A stretch of DNA of 64,000 nt from Oceanipulchritudo coccoides (GTDB lineage: Bacteria; Verrucomicrobiota; Verrucomicrobiia; Opitutales; Oceanipulchritudinaceae): positions 744,001-808,000 of the forward strand of contig NZ_JAAGNX010000003.1 in the NCBI RefSeq assembly GCF_010500615.1. The letters are read 5' to 3'. The translations under genes were made by a program, and so were the position numbers. The notes under the pieces are model-generated. The model saw only the letters and a list, made by a program, of their open reading frames with translations. It made no database searches and was not told the origin of the DNA. Positions 57,319 to 64,000 of the stretch are shown here, one piece after another (the first letter of the stretch is position 1; the number at the start of each line of letters is the position of its first letter).

Positions 57319-58572
57319 ATGCCACAGCCATTTCAGTCTTCCCCGGACATTGTCGTTATCGGTGCTGGCCTGAGCGGTTTGGCTTGCGCAAGGGCGCTTC
57401 GTGCGGCCGGGGAGAATGTCACCGTCCTGGAGGCCTCCGATCGCGTGGGCGGGCGCGTGGCAACCGATACCGTGAACGGATTCCGGCTTGACCGTGGATT
57501 TCAGGTCTTGCTCACGGCTTATCCTGAGGCACAGCGACAGCTGGACTACAAGAAACTGGACTTGAGGAAGATCTATCCAGGGGCCTTGGTTCGCCATGGG
57601 AATGCATGGCACCGCGTAGCCGACCCATTCCGGCATCCCTTGGATGGAGTCCGGGGCGCCTTCAACCCGATAGGATCCATCGCCGACAAGCTCCGCGTCG
57701 GGCGTCTGCGGTTAAGTGGGTTTAGCTTTGCAAAATACCCGGATTCGACAAGTGCCCTTCAAGCGCTCCAAGCAGAGGGTTTCTCCGCATCCATGATTGA
57801 GCGTTTTTTCCGCCCGTTCCTGGGCGGTGTCTTCCTTGAAACAAAGTTGGAGACAACGGTTCGCAAGATGGAGGATGTCCTGCAAAACTTTGCCCGGGGA
57901 GACACGGCAATCCCCGCACGGGGAATGGAGGAGATCCCGTTACAGCTTGCCGGTGACTTGCCTGCAGAATCAATCCAGTTCGGAAAACGGGCCACGGCAC
58001 TCGAGGATGGTGCCGTCCATCTGGAAGATGGGACGAAGCTCGAGCCAAAAATCACGGTTATTGCCACGGATATTCGGGCCGCTCAGAAACTGCTTGGAGA
58101 GAATACCCCGCCCGCTCCGGTCAACAAGGTGGCATGCCTCTACTTCGATGCACCCGTCGCGCCGCCAACGGGACCCTTGCTGGTCCTCAATGGCGAAGGG
58201 CACGGCCCCATCAATAATCTCACCGTCATGACCAGCGTTTCGCCTGAATACGCGCCTGCAGGACGGCACCTGATTTCAGTCAGCGTTGTCGATCGGGTCG
58301 CAATCGCGTCAGATAAACTCGAATCACAGGTCCGCGAGCAGCTTGCCGCATGGTTTGGTCAAGGCGCCCAAAATTGGAATCACCTCCGCACCTACCAAAT
58401 CCCGGAAGCCGTCCCGGCACAGGGCCAATTCAGGCCGCCAGCCATCCAGCTTGCCCCGGGTCTCTTCCGTTGCGGGGACTATACCGGTGTCGCGTCCCTC
58501 GATACCGCACTCGCCAGCGGTGCTCAAACCGCCAAGGCGATCCTCCAGATTGGTGCTCCCGGTTCCCGCTGA
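57319..58572 (+). CDS. Amine-oxidase-fold NAD(P)/FAD-dependent oxidoreductase
   Basis: The 417-residue flavoprotein has the FAD motif [27 protein letters not shown] with the following VGGRVAT, a middle region [14 protein letters not shown], and the C-terminal closing motif [24 protein letters not shown]. This is the protoporphyrinogen oxidase/phytoene-desaturase-like superfamily, but no substrate-specific feature is seen. It begins 22 nt after the EEP gene, which may be on the same transcript. Confidence 0.8.
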   Translation: MPQPFQSSPDIVVIGAGLSGLACARALRAAGENVTVLEASDRVGGRVATDTVNGFRLDRGFQVLLTAYPEAQRQLDYKKLDLRKIYPGALVRHGNAWHRVADPFRHPLDGVRGAFNPIGSIADKLRVGRLRLSGFSFAKYPDSTSALQALQAEGFSASMIERFFRPFLGGVFLETKLETTVRKMEDVLQNFARGDTAIPARGMEEIPLQLAGDLPAESIQFGKRATALEDGAVHLEDGTKLEPKITVIATDIRAAQKLLGENTPPAPVNKVACLYFDAPVAPPTGPLLVLNGEGHGPINNLTVMTSVSPEYAPAGRHLISVSVVDRVAIASDKLESQVREQLAAWFGQGAQNWNHLRTYQIPEAVPAQGQFRPPAIQLAPGLFRCGDYTGVASLDTALASGAQTAKAILQIGAPGSR

Positions 58573-58640
58573 GGAACTGGCCGAAGCAGGCAATTCTCAG
58601 GAGGTTTGCTATTAATTTCTGTCATTCTGTGCGCTTATAG

Positions 58641-58657
58641 AATTAGTTTATCTAATT
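58641..58657. promoter_or_regulatory. Short inverted repeat upstream of the hydrogenase genes
   Basis: AATTAG (58641-58646) and CTAATT (58652-58657) are exact inverted copies around TTTAT, in the AT-rich 176-nt gap before hydC and 92 nt from its ATG. It is not the Rex consensus that would be expected for NADH-responsive control. Six-base arms in AT-rich DNA can arise by chance. Confidence 0.25.
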
Positions 58658-58748
58658 TTAATCTTTTAGCTTCCGCGGGGAATGCCATAAACTCGGGGCA
58701 ACATTCAAAAAATTCCTCGAGTTTAACCCCATTCGAAAGCGAAGACAG

Positions 58749-59294
58749 ATGCCTGTACAAGATGCTGCCCCGATCGAAGAACCTCTGATTACAAACGAAC
58801 CCAGCGAGGAAAGCCTGCTTTGCGAACTGGATGAAATCATCGAGCAATACGCCGGCAAGCCGGGCTCGTTAATCCCGATCCTTCAAATGGCACAAAGTCT
58901 GTTCGGTTACCTCCCGGATAGTGTCATCCGCCGCGTAGCGGAGAAGCTCGAAAAACCCCTCAGCGAAGTGGCTGGGGTCATCGGCTTTTATTCCTTTTTC
59001 TCGCGAACGCCACAAGGACGGCACCAGATGCGGGTGTGCCTCGGAACAGCCTGCTATGTCCGCGGTGGCAAGGAGGTCCTGGGCGCGCTCAAGAAAGAGC
59101 TGGGAATCGACATTGGTGAATCAACCCCGGATCGCTGCTACTCACTTGAGGTAGGCCGCTGCTTCGGGGCCTGTGGCCTGGCACCGGTGCTGATGGCTGA
59201 CGTGGATGTCCATCAGCGGGTCAAGCCATCCAAGATAGGGGAAATCCTGAAGAAATACGAAGACGACGAAAGAGAAACCGGAAAAGGAGCCTAA
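58749..59294 (+). CDS. hydC: NuoE/HydC-like thioredoxin-fold [2Fe-2S] subunit of [FeFe]-hydrogenase
   Basis: The 181-residue protein is the small subunit of NAD-linked electron-bifurcating-type hydrogenases. The four cluster cysteines are Cys97 and Cys102 (CLGTACYVRGG) and Cys138 and Cys142 (CFGACGLAP), in the NuoE spacing. It starts the hydCBA set, ending 3 nt before the hydB ATG; the AGGAG site of hydB lies at 59285-59289 inside its last codons. The order C-B-A and its shape match bifurcating HydABC, but NAD-linked sequential transfer is also possible. Confidence 0.92.
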   Translation: MPVQDAAPIEEPLITNEPSEESLLCELDEIIEQYAGKPGSLIPILQMAQSLFGYLPDSVIRRVAEKLEKPLSEVAGVIGFYSFFSRTPQGRHQMRVCLGTACYVRGGKEVLGALKKELGIDIGESTPDRCYSLEVGRCFGACGLAPVLMADVDVHQRVKPSKIGEILKKYEDDERETGKGA

Positions 59295-59297
59295 GTC

Positions 59298-62200
59298 ATG
59301 ATTCAGCAACTACAAAAAAATCCGATTCACAATTCCGCTGAACTGAAAGCCATCAAGGCGCGGGTACTTTCTTCACGCACACTCGAATCCGGAAAGGCTA
59401 AAAGACTGGTTCGTGTCTGCATGGGCGGAGGATGCCTTTCATCCGGATCGAGCTCAATCGTCAGTGCGCTCAAGACGGCCCTCTCCTCGCGTGGATTGTT
59501 GCTCGATGTGGAGGTCATGGAGTGCGGTTGCATGGGTCCCTGTTCGGGCGGTCCGCTTCTGGCGCTTGATGAGGACCAAACACTTTACAGGGGAATCAGC
59601 CCGAAGGACGTGGAGAAAATTGTCGAGCGCCACATCCTCGGGGGTGAGCCCGTCGAGGAATTTTTATGGAAAGGACAGGATGGATCGGCCCAAGCCACGG
59701 AGGCCTCCATCGATTTCTTCAAGGGGCAGGACAAGATTGTTCTGCGCAATTGTGGAAAAATCCCGCCAACATCGATTGAGGACTACATCAGTGTGGATGG
59801 CTTTTTCGGAATTGCCAAGGTGCTTTCCGGAATGAAACCGGAAGAGGTCATCGAGGTGGTCGAGGATGCCGGCTTGCGCGGGCGCGGCGGTGCGGGATTT
59901 CCGACTGCCATGAAATGGAAGCTGGCCTGCAGGGCTGTAGGAGAAACCAAATACATCCTGTGCAACGCGGATGAGGGTGATCCGGGCGCCTTCATGGATC
60001 GCAGTGTTTTGGAGGGAGATCCCTTTTCCGTAATTGAAGGCATGCTGATCGGCGCCTTCGTGATTGGGGCGAAGGAAGGCTTTGTCTACGTACGGGCGGA
60101 ATATCCGCTTGCCGTTGAGCGCCTCCAGGCCGCGATTGATTCAGCGAAGGAGCGCGGGTTGCTGGGTGAGAACATCCTTGGAAGCGGCTTTGATTTTAAC
60201 CTTGAGATCCGGATGGGTTCCGGGGCCTTTGTCTGCGGTGAGGAAACCGCCCTCATTGAATCCATCGAGGGTCGTCGCGGGGAGCCAAGACCTCGCCCGC
60301 CCTTCCCTGCACAAAAGGGTTTATGGGGCGCGCCGACTGTCCTCAACAACGTCGAGACCTACGCCAACATTCCGGCAATCCTTTTGCATGGAAGTGATTG
60401 GTACGCCTCCCGTGGAACGGAGGAGAGCAAAGGAACGAAAGTATTCGCCCTCGCCGGTTCCATTCAAAACGCCGGCCTTGTCGAAGTGCCGATCGGTACA
60501 TCGCTCGGGGAGCTGGTCTATGACATCGGTGGCGGGACAAAGAATGACCGGCCTTTCAAGGCGGCCCAGATGGGCGGGCCATCCGGGGGATGCATTCCGC
60601 GTCAGCACCTCAACGTGCCATTGGATTACAAGAGCCTGCAAGAGCTCGGGGCCATCATGGGCTCTGGCGGCATGATCGTCATGGATGAGGATACCTGCAT
60701 GGTCGATGTGGCGCGGTTCTTCCTTGAATTTGTGCAGGAAGAGTCCTGTGGCAAATGTGTCCCGTGCCGTGTCGGGACCAAGCGCATGCTGGAAATACTG
60801 GAGCGCATCTGCGCCGGAGAGGGCGAGCAAGGGGATATTGAAAAACTGATCGAGCTGGGCGAGCAGATCAAGGACACTTCCCTGTGTGGCCTTGGACAGA
60901 CCGCGCCCAATCCCGTGCTCTCGACAATCCGGCATTTCCGCGAGGAATATGAGGAACACATTCATCAGAAATTCTGCCGCTCGGGAACCTGTGCCGCGCT
61001 TGTCCGGGCACCGTGCCAGTGCGCCTGTCCGGCCAATGTCGACATCCCGGGTTTTGTTTCCCTGACCGGGGAAAAGCGGTATGCCGAGGCACTGCAGCTT
61101 CATCGTGAGCGCAATCCGTTCGCCGCGATCTGTGCGCGCGTATGCTTTCATACGTGCGAGAGCATGTGCCGTCGCTCCAGCCTTGACGATGCGGTCTCCA
61201 TCCGCGGTATCAAGCGCTTCATGGTTGATCAGGAGATCACCGTCCAAATGCCTGAGATCCACGAGAACCCGAACAATGCCAAACGCAAAGTGGCGATTGT
61301 CGGGGGCGGTCCAGCCGGCCTTTCCTGCGCCTACTTTCTCGCACGCCTTGGTTACAAGCCGGTTGTCTTTGAAGCAGAGGCCCGGCCGGGCGGAATGCTC
61401 GTGCAAGCCATCCCCGCCTATCGCCTGCCCAGGGAAACGGTGGCCCGCGAAATTCGCATGATCGAGCAAATGGGGGTTGATATCCGGACACAGCAACGCC
61501 TTGGCAAGGACTTCACACTTTCAAGCCTTCACGAGGACGGATTTGAATGTGTCTTCATGGGCATTGGTGTCCCGGGTGGCGTCCAGCTTGATTTACCGGG
61601 ATGCGAAGGACCCGGTGTGATCGATGGTTTCAATTTCCTGAAGGAATACAACCAGCGCGGATCCGCGCCTGTCGGAATTAAAATAGTTATTGTCGGGGGC
61701 GGAAACTGCGCTACTGATGCGGCTCGCACAGCCATCCGCCTCGGTGCCGAAGTGGATCTGGTCTACCGGCGCTCCCAGGCCGAGATGCCGGCCTATGCGG
61801 AAGAGATTGATCAGGCCCTCCAGGAAGGCGTCAGGATTCACACGCTCACCAATCCCACGGAAATCATCCGGGAAGATGGAAAAATTGTCGCGGTGGAATG
61901 CCTGCAGATGAAACTGGGAGACTTCGACCGCTCAGGCCGCAGGCGTCCGATCGAATCCCAAAAGGAAATCAGGATTGAGGCGGATCAGGTCATATTTGCG
62001 ATTGGACAAAGCTTTGATTTCTCGAGCGTTTGTGCAGAGGTCGGGCTCGAAACCGTAGCGAATAAACAAATACGGTCAGACAAGCAAACCGGCCAGACAA
62101 GCATCCCGTGGATTTTCTCCGGAGGGGATGCCGCGACCGGGCCACTCTCAGTTATCGACGCGATCGCTGGTGGTGAGCGGGCAGCAGTTGGAATGGATTG

Positions 62201-62420
62201 CTACCTCACGGGAAGCAACCACGCCTTCTGGCGGAATGAGCATGAGAACACAACTGCCTATGACCCGGATGCCGATCCAGTGCCCTACCCGCGTGAGGCC
62301 TTGAACACCCTTCCGGTCGATAGGAGACGGCACAATTTCGACGAAGTGGACTTGCCATGGACGGAAAGCGTGGCCATCCGGCAGGCCAAGCGCTGCCTGC
62401 GATGCGATTACGGCAAATAG
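59298..62420 (+). CDS. hydB: NuoF/HydB-like subunit fused to a GltD-like NAD(P)H:acceptor module
   Basis: At 1040 residues this is far longer than a normal HydB (about 600). Residues 1-125 are a thioredoxin-like [2Fe-2S] domain (CMGGGC...CGCMGPC). Residues about 170-560 are the NuoF core: flavin/NAD site GRGGAGFPTAMKW, ADEGDPGAFMDR, and the [4Fe-4S] site ESCGKCVPCRVGT...TSLCGLGQT. From about 570 the protein is GltD/NfnB-like: Cys-rich APCQCACPANVDIPGF...CARVCFHTCESMC, FAD motif GGGPAGLSC (about 669-677), second nucleotide site VIVGGGNCATDAARTA with YRRSQAEMPA, and a GDAATG closing motif. The reading frame is continuous, so the fusion is real in this sequence. NADP(H) use is likely but inferred. 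Confidence 0.9.
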   Translation: MIQQLQKNPIHNSAELKAIKARVLSSRTLESGKAKRLVRVCMGGGCLSSGSSSIVSALKTALSSRGLLLDVEVMECGCMGPCSGGPLLALDEDQTLYRGISPKDVEKIVERHILGGEPVEEFLWKGQDGSAQATEASIDFFKGQDKIVLRNCGKIPPTSIEDYISVDGFFGIAKVLSGMKPEEVIEVVEDAGLRGRGGAGFPTAMKWKLACRAVGETKYILCNADEGDPGAFMDRSVLEGDPFSVIEGMLIGAFVIGAKEGFVYVRAEYPLAVERLQAAIDSAKERGLLGENILGSGFDFNLEIRMGSGAFVCGEETALIESIEGRRGEPRPRPPFPAQKGLWGAPTVLNNVETYANIPAILLHGSDWYASRGTEESKGTKVFALAGSIQNAGLVEVPIGTSLGELVYDIGGGTKNDRPFKAAQMGGPSGGCIPRQHLNVPLDYKSLQELGAIMGSGGMIVMDEDTCMVDVARFFLEFVQEESCGKCVPCRVGTKRMLEILERICAGEGEQGDIEKLIELGEQIKDTSLCGLGQTAPNPVLSTIRHFREEYEEHIHQKFCRSGTCAALVRAPCQCACPANVDIPGFVSLTGEKRYAEALQLHRERNPFAAICARVCFHTCESMCRRSSLDDAVSIRGIKRFMVDQEITVQMPEIHENPNNAKRKVAIVGGGPAGLSCAYFLARLGYKPVVFEAEARPGGMLVQAIPAYRLPRETVAREIRMIEQMGVDIRTQQRLGKDFTLSSLHEDGFECVFMGIGVPGGVQLDLPGCEGPGVIDGFNFLKEYNQRGSAPVGIKIVIVGGGNCATDAARTAIRLGAEVDLVYRRSQAEMPAYAEEIDQALQEGVRIHTLTNPTEIIREDGKIVAVECLQMKLGDFDRSGRRRPIESQKEIRIEADQVIFAIGQSFDFSSVCAEVGLETVANKQIRSDKQTGQTSIPWIFSGGDAATGPLSVIDAIAGGERAAVGMDCYLTGSNHAFWRNEHENTTAYDPDADPVPYPREALNTLPVDRRRHNFDEVDLPWTESVAIRQAKRCLRCDYGK

Positions 62421-62432
62421 GAGGATTCAACA

Positions 62433-64000
62433 ATGATTACTGTAACGATAAACAATCAAAAGTGTGAAGTTGATGAGTCTCTCTCGGTTCTGGAGGCCAC
62501 ACGCAAGGCGGGCATAAATATCCCCACCCTCTGCAAGATGGAAGACCACCCGGCAACGGGTGCCTGCCGCTTGTGCGTTGTCGAAGTGGAAGGGGCCCGA
62601 AACCTGCAGGCGGCCTGCTCCACTCCGGTTTTCGAGGGAATGGAAATTCGCACGCGGACCCGGCGCGTGCGTGAGGCCCGCAAAACGCTGGTCGAGCTCC
62701 TCCTCTCGGAACACTGCGGTGAGTGCCAGACATGTGTCCGCAACGGGGACTGCGAATTGCAGGATGTCGCCCGTGAAATGGGCATCCGGGAAATCCGTTA
62801 TCCCGGCGAGCGCTGTGCTGGTGGAATTGACGACAGCACACCCGCCCTCACCCGCGATAGCGGCAAGTGCATCAAATGCCGGCGCTGCGTGACAGTGTGC
62901 GGGGAAGTTCAAGGCGTTGGAGCCTTGTTTCCCCAAGGACGGGGATTTTCCACACGGATTGGGCCAGCCTTCACCATGGATCTTGATGATGTCCCGTGTG
63001 TTCAGTGCGGACAATGCGCCGCTGTGTGCCCGGTGGGAGCGATCAATGAACGCAGCCACCAGGAAGAGGTCTGGGCGGCCCTTCAGGATCCTGGCCAGCA
63101 CGTTGTGGTCCAGACTGCTCCCGCGATCAGGGCAGCCCTTGGGGAATGCTTTAATTATGAACCGGGGACTCTTGTCACTGGAAAGATGACGACCGCCCTG
63201 CGGAAACTCGGTTTTGATTCGGTCTTCGATACAAACTTCACGGCGGATCTAACCATCATGGAAGAAGGGACGGAGCTCCTGACGCGCCTGAAGCGGCTTG
63301 TTGTGGAAAAGGACGAGGCGGTCAGCCTGCCCATGTTCACCAGTTGCTCCCCGGGATGGATCCGCTTCGCGGAATATTTCTATCCGGAATTTCTTCCAAA
63401 TATATCCACCTGCAAATCCCCGCAGCAGATGTTTGGCTCCGTAGCGAAAACCTACTACGCCGGTAAGCTTGGTAAAAAAGCTGAGGAAATCACAGTTGTC
63501 TCCGTCATGCCTTGCACGGCCAAGAAATACGAGGCCCAGCGGCCGGAGATGAACGACAGTGGCGTACGGGATGTGGATTTTGTGCTCACAACACGTGAGC
63601 TCGCGGAAATGATCAAGTCTGCTGGCATTGACTTTCGCAATCTCGATGATGGTGAAATGGATGCCCCAATGGGACTTTCCTCGGGTGCTGCCGATATTTT
63701 TGCCAACACCGGTGGCGTCATGGAAGCAGCTATACGGACGGCCTACGAACTGGTCACTGGACGTGAGTTGCCACTGGAGAACCTGCACGTTGAGGCGGTT
63801 GCCGGCTTGGAGGGAATCAAGGAAGCTTCTCTGAAGCTGGAGAACTGCCAACCGGATTGGGCATTCCTCGAAGGTGTCGACCTCAAGGTGGCGGCGGCAC
63901 ATGGCCTGAGCAACGCACGCAAGCTACTCGAGGCGCTCCGCAGCGGCTTGAAGGAATATCACTTTGTGGAAGTCATGACCTGCCCGGGCGGATGTATTGG
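62433..64000 (+). CDS. hydA: [FeFe]-hydrogenase catalytic subunit (HydA), 3' end outside window
   Basis: The gene starts behind AGGAGG (62419-62424) and is open to the window end; 522 codons are visible. Cluster sites in order: [2Fe-2S] Cys34/45/48/62, a His-Cys3 site His94-Cys98-Cys101-Cys107, and two [4Fe-4S] sites CIKCRRCVTVC (146-156) and CVQCGQCAAVC (189-199). The H-cluster domain follows: L1 as TSCSPGW (303-309) where TSCCPxW is usual, STCKSP (Cys327), L2 MPCTAKKYE, and the start of L3 EVMTCPGGC (513-521). It would reduce protons or oxidise H2 with HydB and HydC as electron partners. No maturation genes (hydEFG) are in the window. Confidence 0.93.
   Translation, partial: MITVTINNQKCEVDESLSVLEATRKAGINIPTLCKMEDHPATGACRLCVVEVEGARNLQAACSTPVFEGMEIRTRTRRVREARKTLVELLLSEHCGECQTCVRNGDCELQDVAREMGIREIRYPGERCAGGIDDSTPALTRDSGKCIKCRRCVTVCGEVQGVGALFPQGRGFSTRIGPAFTMDLDDVPCVQCGQCAAVCPVGAINERSHQEEVWAALQDPGQHVVVQTAPAIRAALGECFNYEPGTLVTGKMTTALRKLGFDSVFDTNFTADLTIMEEGTELLTRLKRLVVEKDEAVSLPMFTSCSPGWIRFAEYFYPEFLPNISTCKSPQQMFGSVAKTYYAGKLGKKAEEITVVSVMPCTAKKYEAQRPEMNDSGVRDVDFVLTTRELAEMIKSAGIDFRNLDDGEMDAPMGLSSGAADIFANTGGVMEAAIRTAYELVTGRELPLENLHVEAVAGLEGIKEASLKLENCQPDWAFLEGVDLKVAAAHGLSNARKLLEALRSGLKEYHFVEVMTCPGGCI

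Noticed and set aside
59298-62420. The long hydB could be two genes merged by a sequencing error
   Set aside because: The frame is open throughout, codon use is even across the junction near residue 560-575, and there is no ribosome-binding site plus start at the boundary. NuoF- and GltD-type domains are known to cooperate in related complexes.

Overview
The window looks like a chromosomal segment of a Gram-negative bacterium, most likely a Verrucomicrobiota member of the Opitutae/Puniceicoccales type. This is inferred from gene content, not from a marker gene. Supporting signs are lipid A synthesis (LpxI), a DUF481 outer-membrane protein, and exported proteins whose C-terminal tails (calcium-loop 'DxDxDG' tail; tryptophan-rich tail) are common in this phylum. 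A TrpB2-type enzyme, an Mrp antiporter and a bifurcating-type [FeFe]-hydrogenase point to an anaerobic or facultative life. No transposase, integrase, phage gene, rRNA or CRISPR array is visible. Coding density is high and no gene-free stretch exceeds 300 nt; the longest are 40815-41079 (265 nt), 37604-37817 and 23347-23560.

Layout. 1-5.5 kb: end of a rhomboid protease, dimeric dUTPase, then a plus-strand run of basic protein, murA, ruvB, an orphan oligopeptide-type ABC ATPase and a membrane-anchored coiled coil. 5.5-9.3 kb: a tight minus-strand operon of ketoacyl synthase, acyl carrier protein, CrtI-like flavoprotein and methyltransferase, probably a lipid or polyene pathway fragment. 9.5-19 kb: mainly housekeeping genes (galE, an orphan receiver protein, dtd, dgt, cstA, ribE, assimilatory sulfite reductase, a gamma-glutamylcyclotransferase-like gene, NADP-type gdhA). 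19.1-21.4 kb: a LOV-domain histidine kinase overlapping a LytTR response regulator, a likely blue-light or redox two-component system. 21.4-23.3 kb: MscS and DUF481 genes. 23.6-29.3 kb: a complete mrpABCDEFG cation/proton antiporter operon.

29.4-32.8 kb: flavoprotein, DUF1365 and cyclopropane-fatty-acid-synthase-like triad. 32.7-35.9 kb: an NrfD-type membrane subunit, a four-cluster ferredoxin and a tetraheme cytochrome, without a catalytic subunit, divergent from a small monoheme cytochrome. 35.9-37.6 kb: DUF2339-like membrane protein. 37.8 kb: tRNA-Pro(GGG). 37.9-43.5 kb: secreted proteins (GH10 xylanase, CAP-domain protein, GEVED-domain protein). 43.5-51 kb: trpB2, a stand-alone RNase III-type domain, a second rhomboid, an HtrA-like lipoprotein, leuS and lpxI. 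51-53.8 kb: a large exported hexaheme cytochrome. 54-58.6 kb: a HI0933-type flavoprotein, slyX, a secreted endonuclease/exonuclease/phosphatase-family protein and an amine-oxidase-like flavoprotein. 58.7-64 kb: hydC, a long hydB fused to a GltD-like NAD(P)H:acceptor module, and hydA, which runs off the end.

The energy genes could connect. The hydrogenase would interconvert H2 with NAD(P)H and ferredoxin, Mrp would exchange protons and sodium, and the NrfD-type module could pass quinol electrons to periplasmic and exported cytochromes. That linkage is inference from co-occurrence. The observations most worth following are the HydB-GltD fusion, the LOV kinase, the tryptophan-rich C-terminal tail shared by three unrelated secreted proteins, the cytochrome set and the ketoacyl synthase operon.
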